DNA of 64,000 nt, taken from NCBI RefSeq assembly GCF_014269285.1, contig NZ_JACOAF010000004.1, forward strand, positions 62,001-126,000, given 5' to 3'. Under the pieces are notes generated by a model. It was not told the DNA's origin and ran no database searches. It saw only the letters and a list, made by a program, of their open reading frames with translations. This document shows, piece after piece, positions 24,510 to 32,748 of this stretch (positions are counted from its first letter, which is position 1; every line of letters begins with the position of its first letter). The position numbers were made by a program, and so were the translations under genes. This DNA is from Rufibacter sediminis. Lineage in GTDB: Bacteria > Bacteroidota > Bacteroidia > Cytophagales > Hymenobacteraceae.

Positions 24510-24543
24510 TTTCCGCCTGTTTTTTAGAAAAGCGGCAAAAAAC
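24510..24543. repeat. Nested palindrome, family A (short copy)
   Basis: TTTCCGCCTGTTTTTTAG and AAAAGCGGCAAAAAAC; only the inner part of the stem is kept. Confidence 0.55.
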
Positions 24544-24796
24544 AAAAACATGGTGTTTTGACTATGTTCTGCCGAACTATTTCTCTCCGGCAGCCGCAAC
24601 GAAACGGCTTCAGCCTTAGCTTGCTTTTGATCGTGTCAGACACCAGAGTGCATTCTCTTAATCTCTGATCAAGAACTCACTCAGGCGCTGTCCCTAAAAA
24701 CAGGAAGAGAAGTGTCGATCATAGGAAGGGAAGTGTTGATCGCTTTTTGGCTTTATTGGTACCGGCCCGTCTTTGTTGATGTTAGTGCCTTTCGCT

Positions 24797-24824
24797 GCCT
24801 TTGTTGGTGTTCTCACCAACAAAC
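24797..24824. repeat. GTTGGTG hairpin, family B
   Basis: TTTGTTGGTG, loop TTCT, CACCAACAAA; opposite orientation to the copies at 3190 and 10411. Confidence 0.7.
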
Positions 24825-24969
24825 CACGTTAGCAGGTGAAAAACATAGCAACAACCAAAAACTTTCCTCAGGCTTCACGAAACGGATTGATCTACTCCTA
24901 AAAAGCGACGATGGAATCATCCTGCTGCCAAGCTCATACAGGGTAAAACGGAAGAAAGCCCTAAAAACA

Positions 24970-25020
24970 AAATCGCCCCAGAAACGCGCCTCTGTTGTAG
25001 AGGGGAGTTCCTGGGACGAT
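24970..25020 (-). terminator. Terminator of the endonuclease/phosphatase-family gene
   Basis: An imperfect 23-base stem (AATCGCCCCAGAAACGCGCC against its partner near 25000-25020) with a 5-base loop, 22 bases beyond the minus-strand stop. On the minus strand it is followed by a T-rich run. Confidence 0.7.
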
Positions 25021-25041
25021 TATAGATAGTGATGAAAGTTG

Positions 25042-26145
25042 CTATGCCGGCTCGCTCGTTTTTCCCTGAAGGGGGATGGTGTTGGAGTCAGCGGGATCGT
25101 TCACGTCCAGCTTGTTCAGGAGCTCTTCGGCGTCTTCCTTTTCTTCTTCATCAGGCTCAGGAACATGGTGTTCATCGGCTTCCAAAGGTTCATAGTTCAG
25201 CCGGATGAACATAGGGAAGTGGTCTGAGCCGAAGAACGGCAACCGCTTGATTCTGATCAGCCGGAAAGCCGGGTCATAGAAGATGTGGTCCAGGGAATAC
25301 CGGAAAAACGGCACGAACGCATTATAGGTGTTAAAGAAACCGCGCCCGATGCGCGGGTCCAGCAAGCCGCTTATTTTCCGGAAGAGGTTGGTGGTGTAGG
25401 ACCAGGCCACATCGTTCAGGTCCCCAATCACAATGCTGGCGTAGGGCGAGTCTTTCGCCATCTTGGCTACGGTCAGCAACTCCGCCTCGCGGGTGTCGGT
25501 GTCTTTGTTCAGGTGCGGCGGCTGCGGATGCACGGTGAACAGGTCAAACTTCTTGCCGGTGGGCAGTTCAATCAACATATAGAAAGACGGGATGCCGTCC
25601 TCCACCAGGTAGCGAACTTCGGTGTGGGTGAGTTTGAATTTGCTATAGAACATCATGCCATAGGTGTTTTCCAAGGGCTCTTTGATGCAGTACGGGTAGC
25701 GTTCATCTAACTCAGAAATGGCATTGGCCCAGCGGTGATCCGGCTCGTTGATAAGCAGCAGATCAGGGTCATTGTCGTGCACCACTTTCAGGAAACGATC
25801 ATAACGGGTGTTGGACATGCGTACGTTGGATATCATGATCCCGAAGGAGTTTTTGGGCGCTTTCAGCTTAGACCGTAGCGCCTGCACCCGCACCATGGGA
25901 GTGAACTTGTACACGTGCACCAGTTCATTCACGATACCCAGGACCAGCAGGCCGGCAAAAATTTTCTGGGTCAGCAGCTCAAACCCGTAAAGCCAGCCAT
26001 ACGCCCCCAAGATCAAGGTGCTCAGCAAGACGACCTGCACCCGGGGGAAGTCCAGGATTCTTATCCACCAGTAGGTGCTCTTAACAAGGGTTAACAAGGA
26101 AGCTAAAATGGCAATACAGCCAAGCAGCTCAAGGGCGATTTTCAT
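25042..26145 (-). CDS. Membrane-anchored endonuclease/exonuclease/phosphatase family protein
   Basis: A 367-residue protein with about three N-terminal hydrophobic segments (residues 1-90) followed by an EEP catalytic domain (about 105-325). Visible motifs are LLINEPDH (metal-binding Glu), VIGDLNDVAW (catalytic Asp/Asn) and GSDHFPMFIRL (catalytic Asp-His near the end). The family hydrolyses phosphodiester bonds in nucleic acids, lipids or inositol phosphates, and the substrate cannot be told here. An acidic tail (EPDEEEKEDAEELL) ends the protein. It is a single gene downstream of, but separated by a terminator from, ricT-gldH. Confidence 0.85.
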   Translation of the reverse strand: MKIALELLGCIAILASLLTLVKSTYWWIRILDFPRVQVVLLSTLILGAYGWLYGFELLTQKIFAGLLVLGIVNELVHVYKFTPMVRVQALRSKLKAPKNSFGIMISNVRMSNTRYDRFLKVVHDNDPDLLLINEPDHRWANAISELDERYPYCIKEPLENTYGMMFYSKFKLTHTEVRYLVEDGIPSFYMLIELPTGKKFDLFTVHPQPPHLNKDTDTREAELLTVAKMAKDSPYASIVIGDLNDVAWSYTTNLFRKISGLLDPRIGRGFFNTYNAFVPFFRYSLDHIFYDPAFRLIRIKRLPFFGSDHFPMFIRLNYEPLEADEHHVPEPDEEEKEDAEELLNKLDVNDPADSNTIPLQGKTSEPA

Positions 26146-26248
26146 AGGCCATACAGAGATTCGGTTCGTTCACATACTGATTTTGGCAGCTAGGGTTGCT
26201 TCTGTAGAAATACGGACGCGGCTACCGAGGATACCGCCACAAAAAAAA

Positions 26249-26290
26249 GTCGTTTCTGGCCAGATTTACTTAAATCTGGCCAAAAACGGC
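26249..26290 (-). terminator. Terminator of ricT-gldH
   Basis: GTCGTTTCTGGCCAGATTTA pairs with TAAATCTGGCCAAAAACGGC around a 2-base loop, a 20-base stem with two mismatches. On the minus strand eight T residues follow. The outer ends GTCGTTT and AAAACGGC resemble family A arms. Confidence 0.85.
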
Positions 26291-26315
26291 TTTCAGAAAT
26301 TTTATGCAGGTGCGT

Positions 26316-26801
26316 TTACGGCGCTACCTTCTCTACCCGCACCCCCACCGACATGATGCCGGGCAGAGGGTCCTGGCGCATGTATTGGTTCAGCTTAAGC
26401 TGGTATTTACCAGCCTGCGTAAACCGAACATTTTTCAGGCCCCTAAACCGGTGATCGAAAATGTCGCCGGTGCCGTTGCCCCGGGGCTCCCCGGTTTTGG
26501 GGTCCATGAGGTACATCTCGTGCAGCATGGAATTGATCTGCTGCCCGTCTGGCCCTACCAGGTAATGCCGCAGGTACAGGTTGTAAAAAGGATAATGCAG
26601 CGCGTTACGCACGTTGAAGAACACATTGTACTGCTGCGTGGTATCCGTGATTTCAAAGGTGAACACCGGCGCCAGTTTTACCGGCCACTGGTTGTCCGGG
26701 ATGTCCTGGTTTTCTTCAAACACGCGGTTGGCGTCACAGCTGACCAGAAACAGACCCAGGCTCAGCAAAGACAAAAAAAGACGGAATCGTTTTCTCATCA
26801 T
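26316..26801 (-). CDS. gldH: Gliding motility lipoprotein GldH
   Basis: A 161-residue outer-envelope lipoprotein needed, in Flavobacterium, for gliding and T9SS function. The signal peptide ends in LFLVSC with the lipid-attachment Cys at about residue 22. The conserved region starts NRVFEENQDIPDNQW and includes FNVRNALHYPFYNLYLR and a closing GVRVEKV, all typical of GldH. The start codon overlaps the ricT stop (ATGA), so the two are translationally coupled. Its presence implies a T9SS elsewhere in the genome, consistent with the sorting-domain protein at 42.5 kb. Confidence 0.93.
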   Translation of the reverse strand: MMRKRFRLFLSLLSLGLFLVSCDANRVFEENQDIPDNQWPVKLAPVFTFEITDTTQQYNVFFNVRNALHYPFYNLYLRHYLVGPDGQQINSMLHEMYLMDPKTGEPRGNGTGDIFDHRFRGLKNVRFTQAGKYQLKLNQYMRQDPLPGIMSVGVRVEKVAP

Positions 26802-28474
26802 GCTTCGGCTTTGGGTGCTCCGCCTTCTGGGTTGCCCGGTTTGCGGTTCCGGTTGTTTCTGTTGCGGCTACGTCTGCTGCGCTGCTCGCCCTCTGGCCGT
26901 GGCCCGGCCTCGGTTCTCTCCGGGGCGGTCACACCTGCCACCGCGGCCTGCGCCACGGGTTGGGGTCGGTTGGACTGCGGTGGACGCTCGCCCTTCGGAC
27001 GCTCCTGGCGTTCCTGGCGCGGAGGACGATTGCCCTGGTTCCCTTCTTTAGGAGCGCGGTTCGGGTCACGTTCAGGGCGGTTAGGGTCCCGCTCAGGCCG
27101 GGGCTTGCCTCCTTGCGGCTGCTGTCCTTTGGCCTGCGGATCACGTTCTGGCTTGGCCTGGCGGTTTTCGTTGCCTCTTGGTTTGTTTCCGTTGCGCTCT
27201 GGCCGGGGCTTGTTTTCGCCTCCTTCCACCGCTCTACCCGACGGACGGTCTCTGCGGGCTTCTGGAGTAGGAGCGGCCTGCGCCAGCACCTCGGTAGCGG
27301 TTGGGGCCGCTCCGGCAGCAGCTCCGTTTTTCTTTTTCTTGTTGCGTTTTTTCTTGGCTTTGTATTGCTCGTCCAGGCGGTCCAGGTTGCCTTCCAGCGC
27401 TTCCACAAAGTCTACCACTTCGGGGAGCTGCTTTTTCACTTCCTCGGCCAGGTTCTCGGGCATCTCGCCGGCGGCGTTCATCTTCAGAACCTCGTGTACG
27501 CGCTCTACGGTCACCGGAAACCAGTTGCTGTCGCCGCGATATCCGAACCACATGATGCGCCGGAAGATATCGGTCTTCTGTAAAAACGCATCGCCGGCTT
27601 TGGTCTGCAGCGGACGGTTCACGTTAGGAATGTCCTTGAGGGCATCCATGTAGGTTTCCAGCTCATAGTTGAGGCAGCACTTGAGGCGCCCGCACTGGCC
27701 AGACAGCTTGCTGGGGTTCAGAGACAGGTTCTGGTAACGCGCCGCAGTGGTAGATACGCTTCTAAAATCGGTGAGCCAGGTAGAGCAGCACAGTTCGCGG
27801 CCGCAGGACCCGATGCCGCCCAAACGACCGGCTTCGTGCCGAAGGCTGATCTGGCGCATCTCAATCCGGACCTTGAATTCCTCGGCTAGTTTCTTGATCA
27901 GTTCCCTGAAATCCACGCGGTCATCGGCGGAATAAAAGAAGGTGGCCTTGGTTTTATCGGCTTGGTATTCCACGTCTGAGAGCTTCATCTTGAGCTTCAG
28001 TTCCTGCACAATGGCGCGGGCGCGGTACATGGTGGCGGGTTCCTGCTCGCGGGCGAGGTTGAACTTTTCCATGTCCTTCTCAGTAGCCACGCGGTAGATG
28101 CTCCGGATCTCGTCGTTGTTCTGAACCTTCTTCTTGTTCATCTGCAGACGCACCAGCTCGCCTTTCAGAGACACGTGCCCGATGTGGTGCCCGTTAGGCA
28201 CGTCTACCACCACGGCATCGCCGGTGATGAGCGGCAGCCGGTTGATGTTCCGGAAAAACTCTTTGCGTCCGCCTTTGAAACGGATCTCCACTATATCAAA
28301 CTCCTTGAAAGACACGGGTATTTCCATGTCTGAGAGCCAATCAAATACATTTAATCGGTTACAGCCTCCCGTGCTGCAACCGCCGTTGCTTTTGCAACCC
28401 GCTACTACCTCGGTGCCGTCGGCAGAGGTGGTTTTGGTGCCGCAGCCGCCACTAGAACATGAACTACATCCCAC
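26798..28474 (-). CDS. ricT: RicT/YaaT-family PSP1-domain protein with long disordered tail
   Basis: A 558-residue protein starting at GTG. A Cys-rich N-terminus (MGCSSCSSGGCG, then CKSNGGCSTGGCN) may hold an iron-sulfur cluster. The PSP1 C-terminal domain covers about residues 50-330, with the signature GGIGSCGRELCCSTWL and QCGRLKCCLNYE. In Bacillus, RicT belongs to a complex that controls RNase Y and RNA maturation. From about residue 370 the protein is a basic Arg/Pro/Gly/Gln/Asn-rich tail with repeated RPERDPNR-like units, which looks disordered and able to bind RNA. It forms an overlapping operon with gldH. Confidence 0.9.
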   Translation of the reverse strand: MGCSSCSSGGCGTKTTSADGTEVVAGCKSNGGCSTGGCNRLNVFDWLSDMEIPVSFKEFDIVEIRFKGGRKEFFRNINRLPLITGDAVVVDVPNGHHIGHVSLKGELVRLQMNKKKVQNNDEIRSIYRVATEKDMEKFNLAREQEPATMYRARAIVQELKLKMKLSDVEYQADKTKATFFYSADDRVDFRELIKKLAEEFKVRIEMRQISLRHEAGRLGGIGSCGRELCCSTWLTDFRSVSTTAARYQNLSLNPSKLSGQCGRLKCCLNYELETYMDALKDIPNVNRPLQTKAGDAFLQKTDIFRRIMWFGYRGDSNWFPVTVERVHEVLKMNAAGEMPENLAEEVKKQLPEVVDFVEALEGNLDRLDEQYKAKKKRNKKKKNGAAAGAAPTATEVLAQAAPTPEARRDRPSGRAVEGGENKPRPERNGNKPRGNENRQAKPERDPQAKGQQPQGGKPRPERDPNRPERDPNRAPKEGNQGNRPPRQERQERPKGERPPQSNRPQPVAQAAVAGVTAPERTEAGPRPEGEQRSRRSRNRNNRNRKPGNPEGGAPKAEA

Positions 28475-28982
28475 AGGTTAATTTCCTTTATATAGATAAT
28501 TCTTGTTTTCAAAAATATACTTCTCAAGATACCGGAAAGCTGCGCGTCATCTCTCTCCTGAAATTCAAGAATTTATCCTCCTGACAGTGAGTGTCTTACT
28601 AAGGGAGGGGCAGGGGAGATTAACTCTTTTTAAGCCTTTCTGCGGCAAATACTGAGAGCCTAATTAACAAATATAATAACTTAATCTGAATAGGCAGGTA
28701 CGATTTCTTAGGTTATCCACAGGGTATTTTAGAGGTATTTTCCAAAAAACGGGCGTAAAACGCCTGAAAACCTAAACAAAAAGCACAACAGCCGGTTTTA
28801 CTATACTGTTCCTGACCGGATAGGTTGAGGTTGCAAAACTTCTGGCTGAGGCTGTTTTCCTCGCTGGAATATGGCTTCCTGCGGATATATTTGATTCCGA
28901 TGGACCCGGAATTGTGCCAGAACTGATTTTGATCTGGCTCCCTGATTTCGTTATTTGCCCCTCGTCACGCTTTCTGGCTTTT
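28475..28982. other. Divergent intergenic region
   Basis: Separates ricT (minus) from an acetyltransferase (plus). It contains a family A palindrome and, on the minus strand, a TATTTTTG box at 28510-28517 that could be the ricT -7 element, though no well-placed TTG was found. No gene is seen. Confidence 0.5.
28722..28762. repeat. Nested palindrome, family A
   Basis: GGTATTTTAGAGGTATTTTC and AAAAAACGGGCGTAAAACG; imperfect pairing in the middle arms. Confidence 0.6.
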
Positions 28983-29837
28983 ATGACCTTCGCTTTCGCC
29001 CAAGACCTTACCGTAGAGCAACTGTGCACGCTCTTCAACACCGCCTTTATGAGTTATATTCAGCCCATGGTGCTCACGCCGGAGGTGATGGCCCTGAAAC
29101 TTCGGCGCGATGGTACAGACGTAGCTTTGTCTCCTTTAGCCCTGGCTGATGGCCAACCCGTGGGCTTTATTTTGCAGAACCTGGGCGAGTGGCAAGGCCG
29201 AAAAACCGCGTACAACAGCGGTACCGGCGTGGTGCCCGAAGCGCGGGGGCAGGGCCTTACCCCCAGAATGTATGCGTTTTCTTTGCCCATTCTGCAAGCG
29301 CAGGGAGTGGAGCAGTGCCTGTTGGAAGTGATCCAGGAAAACAAACGGGCTTTGGGCATCTATCAGCAACTGGGTTTTACCATCACCCGGAATTTTCATG
29401 TTTTCCGGCACGCCAAAGAAGAACTGCACTGGCATGGCCACTTACCGGAGCACGTCACTTTCAAAGAAGTAACTGCGCCGCAATGGCCGCTGTATCAAAC
29501 CTTCTGGGACGTGGAGCCCAGCTGGCAGCACCACACCGCCGCCATTGACCGGACCCTTTCTGATGTGCGACTGGTGGAGGCCTGGGTTCAGGGGCAATGC
29601 GTGGGCTACGGCGTCATTTACGCCATGACCGGGGCGGTGGCGCAACTGTCGGTGGCCCCTGCCTGGCGTCAAAAGGGAATAGGGCAGGCGCTGCTGCAGC
29701 ACTTGGTGTCTCTGACCACTGCCCCTATGGTGAGCCTCATCAACGTAGACGCGCAGTCCGAACAAACGGTCCGGTTCCTGAAAAAACGCCAGATGCCGGA
29801 ACTACTGAGCCAGTACGAAATGGTGAAACCTCTTTAA
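28983..29837 (+). CDS. Tandem GNAT N-acetyltransferase
   Basis: An acetyl-CoA-dependent acetyltransferase of 284 residues with two GNAT folds. The first (about 30-135) has GTGVVPEARGQGLTPRMY as its acetyl-CoA loop, followed by VIQENKRALGIYQQLGF. The second (about 160-284) has QLSVAPAWRQKGIGQALLQHL. The substrate is unknown. The ATG at 28983 was chosen because it begins the conserved fold; the frame is open 69 bases further upstream without a better start. It is a single gene, followed within a base by a family A palindrome. Confidence 0.85.
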   Translation: MTFAFAQDLTVEQLCTLFNTAFMSYIQPMVLTPEVMALKLRRDGTDVALSPLALADGQPVGFILQNLGEWQGRKTAYNSGTGVVPEARGQGLTPRMYAFSLPILQAQGVEQCLLEVIQENKRALGIYQQLGFTITRNFHVFRHAKEELHWHGHLPEHVTFKEVTAPQWPLYQTFWDVEPSWQHHTAAIDRTLSDVRLVEAWVQGQCVGYGVIYAMTGAVAQLSVAPAWRQKGIGQALLQHLVSLTTAPMVSLINVDAQSEQTVRFLKKRQMPELLSQYEMVKPL

Positions 29838-29883
29838 GCTGCGTTTTAGGCCTCTTTTAAGAAAAACGGCAGCAAAACGGCAG
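29838..29883. repeat. Nested palindrome, family A
   Basis: GCTGCGTTTTAGGCCTCTTTT and AAAAACGGCAGCAAAACGGC, starting directly after the acetyltransferase stop codon. Confidence 0.75.
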
Positions 29884-29952
29884 TGACTTTCTACTATCAC
29901 CTCAGCAGATATCCTTTACTTGATTTCACTTTCCATCCTTTAAACAAACTAC

Positions 29953-30402
29953 ATGGTTCTGGATACCCTCACCAACGCCTCCCGCTATTATGGAATGCAC
30001 CCGCTGTTTGAACAGGCGTTTGCTTTCCTGCGTGAATCTGACCTGCTGAACCTGCCGCTGGGCAAACACGAGCTGGCAGGGCAGCAGCTTTTCGCGATCA
30101 TCTCAGACGGGAAAGGTTTCTCCAAGCCAAATGCCCGGCTGGAGGCGCACCGCACTTACATCGATATTCAATACGTGGTGACCGGCAGCGATCACATGGG
30201 CTGGAAAAATCTGGCCGCCTGCGGCCTCCCCAGCGAGCCGTACACCGCCGAAAAGGACATCGCTTTTTTCCCAGACCAAACCAACAGCTGGTTTGACGTG
30301 GCAGCGGGCTCATTCACCATCTTCTTCCCCGAGGATGCCCATGCGCCCCTCGCCACCGATGACCTAGTCAGGAAAGTGGTGCTGAAGATTGCCGTGCAGT
30401 AA
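29953..30402 (+). CDS. YhcH/YjgK/YiaL family protein
   Basis: A 149-residue cupin-like protein of the DUF386 family (E. coli YhcH, YjgK, YiaL and the EbgC subunit). Visible family motifs are KHELAGQQLFAIISDG, ARLEAHRTYIDIQYVVTGSDHMGW and the metal-binding FFPEDAHAPL near residue 120. Members act on or bind sialic acid or other sugars, but the physiological reaction is poorly defined. There are no sugar genes beside it. Confidence 0.9.
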   Translation: MVLDTLTNASRYYGMHPLFEQAFAFLRESDLLNLPLGKHELAGQQLFAIISDGKGFSKPNARLEAHRTYIDIQYVVTGSDHMGWKNLAACGLPSEPYTAEKDIAFFPDQTNSWFDVAAGSFTIFFPEDAHAPLATDDLVRKVVLKIAVQ

Positions 30403-30427
30403 TTTGGCTGGAGGTAGAAGCCTCTTG

Positions 30428-30466
30428 CCCGTTTATAGCCTCTTTTTCAGAAAACAAGCAAAAAGC
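30428..30466. repeat. Nested palindrome, family A
   Basis: CCCGTTTATAGCCTCTTTTTC and GAAAACAAGCAAAAAGC, 9 bases before a separate conventional terminator. Confidence 0.65.
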
Positions 30467-30474
30467 ATAACTTA

Positions 30475-30512
30475 AAAATCCCCGGCAGAAGCTGCGTTCT
30501 GCCGGGGATTTT
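30475..30512. terminator. Bidirectional terminator
   Basis: AAAATCCCCGGCAGAA and its complement around a 6-base loop, flanked by A and T runs. It separates the converging YhcH-like gene and the 166-residue membrane protein gene. Confidence 0.9.
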
Positions 30513-30537
30513 AAGTTAAAGTGTAAGAAAGGAGCGC

Positions 30538-31038
30538 CTAGTAATTGTGCTTTCTTTTCTTTTTGGCTCTGAAATAAGCAACCACGCCATAGCTGAGAAT
30601 AGCCGCAACGGCTGCTTTTCTCAGGAGTCCGCCGCGGTTGTATTTCCACTCGGCTTTGTAGCCCTTCTCGGCGAAGATGTTGGGGACGTGCCCGCTTCTC
30701 AGGTCTTCAATGATGCCTTCCACCACATTGATGCGGTCCGCGAGGATCAATGGCAGCCAGTGTCCGTAATCGTTCTCGGTTTTCTTGAAGGCCAAACGCC
30801 GGATCATCCCACTCAACCCCGACGGCGGGGTAGAAGTCCCGAAAACGGCCGTTACGTTAGGGCGCTCGTTAGAATGCAGGATCTCAACGGTTTGCGGCTG
30901 TAAGGTGGGGCGCTCCCAGGAATAGCCCAGATGCTCCTCGTTGGTGCGGCGCTTCATGGGGTACGTGGGGTCATTCTTCGGATCGGCGTCAATGCCCCAT
31001 CCTTTTATATGTGAGTAGTCTTTGGTTGTATTTTCCAT
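30538..31038 (-). CDS. Hypothetical protein with C-terminal membrane helix
   Basis: A 166-residue protein I do not recognise by function. Residues 1-135 are soluble and polar (MENTTKDYSHIKGWGIDADP, TAVFGTSTPPSGLSGMIRRLAF). A single hydrophobic segment lies at about 138-156 (KAAVAAILSYGVVAYF), ending in the very basic RAKKKRKHNY. This suggests a tail-anchored inner-membrane protein with its bulk in the cytoplasm, or a small envelope protein. It lies 12 bases after the alcohol dehydrogenase gene and is probably co-transcribed with it. Confidence 0.7.
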   Translation of the reverse strand: MENTTKDYSHIKGWGIDADPKNDPTYPMKRRTNEEHLGYSWERPTLQPQTVEILHSNERPNVTAVFGTSTPPSGLSGMIRRLAFKKTENDYGHWLPLILADRINVVEGIIEDLRSGHVPNIFAEKGYKAEWKYNRGGLLRKAAVAAILSYGVVAYFRAKKKRKHNY

Positions 31039-31050
31039 GGTCTTTTTTCT

Positions 31051-32205
31051 TTACAGGCCAGCTGATGGTGAAATAAGGATAGGTTTGATGCAGTTGTCCA
31101 GTTTCTCAGAGAAGATACGGTAGGCATCAGAAACCTCTTCTAACGGAATGCGGTGCGTGATGAGCCCTTTGGGGTTCAGGACGCCGTTTTGCACGTGCTC
31201 AATCAACCTTGGCAACAGACGTTTCACGGAGGCCTGGTTGGCCCGGATGGTCAGCCCTTTGTTGAGCACGTTCCCGATAGGAATCAGGTTATCCGTTGGG
31301 CCATATACCCCCACAATGGAGATGATACCGCCTTTTTTCACTGAGTTGATGGCCCAATGCACGGCCGTGGCAGAACCCGCCTGCAAGAGCAGTTTTCTAC
31401 CCGTGATGGTTTGCATGGCGTTACCGGCGGCCTCGGCCCCAACAGCGTCAATGCAGACATCGGCACCCATCCAGTCGGTTTCTTTTTTTAGGAACAGTAC
31501 CGGGTCACCAATCTCATTGAAGTTGTAAGCCTCGCACTGCGCGTAGTTACGGGCGAACTCCAGGCGGTAATCTACCTGGTCAATGATGATCACGCGGCCT
31601 GCGCCAAACAGCCAGGAGCATTTCGCGGCCATGATGCCCACGGGACCCGCGCCGAATACCACCACGGTGTCACCTTTCTGGATGCCTCCCATCTCGGCGG
31701 CCTGGTACCCGGTAGGCACCACGTCAGTGAGCAGCACGGCATCATCGGGGTCCATTCCCTCGGGGATGATGGTGGGGCCTACGTTGGCGTAAGGCACCCG
31801 GGCGTACTCGGCCTGGCCGCCGTTATAACCGCCGGCCGTGTGCGAGTACCCGAAAATACCGCCTACTGCGGTGGCCTGCGGGTTAGACTCATGGCAGTTG
31901 CCGTACAGTTCCTGCTTACAGAAGGCGCACTGGCCGCAGGCAATGTTGAAGGGCACCAGCACGTGGTCGCCCACTTTTATCTTGGTCACCTCAGAGCCAA
32001 CTTCTTCTACTATGCCCGTGAACTCATGTCCAAAGGTCATCCCCACGCGGGTATCTGGCACGGAGCCGTTGTATAAGTGAAGATCAGAGCCGCAGATGCA
32101 GGAACGGGTTACCCGTACAATGGCGTCTTGCGGGTGTTCTATCTTGGGCATGGGTTTCTGACTGGCACGGACCCGCAAAGGGCCTCGGTAATTCATGGCT
32201 AGCAT
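31051..32205 (-). CDS. Zinc-dependent alcohol dehydrogenase
   Basis: A medium-chain dehydrogenase/reductase of 384 residues, close in form to glutathione-independent formaldehyde or threonine dehydrogenases. The catalytic zinc site (CICGSDLHLYNG and GHEFTGIVEEVG, about residues 37-80) is intact. The four structural zinc cysteines are also visible (CGQCAFCKQELYGNC). A Rossmann motif GAGPVGIMAAK follows at about 180-190. It oxidises an alcohol or aldehyde adduct using NAD(P). The ribosome binding site AAGGAG lies 7 bases before the ATG. It leads an operon with the 166-residue membrane protein. Confidence 0.92.
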   Translation of the reverse strand: MLAMNYRGPLRVRASQKPMPKIEHPQDAIVRVTRSCICGSDLHLYNGSVPDTRVGMTFGHEFTGIVEEVGSEVTKIKVGDHVLVPFNIACGQCAFCKQELYGNCHESNPQATAVGGIFGYSHTAGGYNGGQAEYARVPYANVGPTIIPEGMDPDDAVLLTDVVPTGYQAAEMGGIQKGDTVVVFGAGPVGIMAAKCSWLFGAGRVIIIDQVDYRLEFARNYAQCEAYNFNEIGDPVLFLKKETDWMGADVCIDAVGAEAAGNAMQTITGRKLLLQAGSATAVHWAINSVKKGGIISIVGVYGPTDNLIPIGNVLNKGLTIRANQASVKRLLPRLIEHVQNGVLNPKGLITHRIPLEEVSDAYRIFSEKLDNCIKPILISPSAGL

Positions 32206-32748
32206 AAGATTTCTCCTTGGGGTTAGAGTGAGACATTGTTTACGTAGGCTTCGCGTTTTAGAAGTACTTTTTTATTTCCAGTTCTAAAAAGCAAAAATGC
32301 CATCCCCGTTTTTTACTTCCCGAGAACCTTAAAGTTTCAGTAACTTCTTTCTTCCCGGGGAAATACGTATTTATACGGATATCCTGAAACAAGTCCTAAA
32401 ACCCAGTAATCTGGCCCAGCGACTGATTCCGTCCTTTTCTTCTGAAGTACATTCTCTTAGCCAAAGTTGAAGTGCCCGAGGAACCATTTGCGGTCACTGC
32501 TTTGCCTGGGAAAGTGCTGTCTTACTTGCTTCTGCCGCAGAACCGGAAGGAGAAACGGAACCATGATTAGCTTTTCCGTTTAGGGCTCGTTTTAGCAAAA
32601 CAGGCCCGAAACGGAAAGGCTGATTTTACAGGAGGCTACTTGGCTGGTTGCCGTCTGGCGATAGTGCGTACTTTTGCAGACAGGCGGGATGCGTTGACTG
32701 CTGCCCGGCTTGAACCATGATCTTCCGCAGAGCGGCAAACCAGTAAAC
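32206..32748. other. Divergent intergenic region
   Basis: 543 bases between alcohol dehydrogenase (minus) and an acetyltransferase (plus). It holds a degenerate family A copy near 32253-32291, a strong one at 32569-32621, and otherwise nothing recognised. Confidence 0.55.
32569..32621. repeat. Nested palindrome, family A (extended copy)
   Basis: AGCTTTTCCGTTTAGGGCTC pairs with CAGGCCCGAAACGGAAAGGCT; the stem is extended by six extra bases on each side compared with typical copies. Confidence 0.8.

Larger units (their letters stand above)
24281..25041. other. Intergenic gap with regulatory hairpin and repeats
   Basis: Holds the upstream region of the low-complexity gene with a long inverted repeat (24324-24368), a family A palindrome (24510-24543), a family B hairpin (24797-24824) and a terminator (24970-25020). 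The sequence GAAGTGTCGATC / GAAGTGTTGATC is repeated near 24710-24740. No gene is supported. Confidence 0.6.

Noticed and set aside
24712-25029. A 105-codon frame ending in the terminator hairpin
   Set aside because: It spans a family B hairpin and a terminator stem and has no protein-like pattern.
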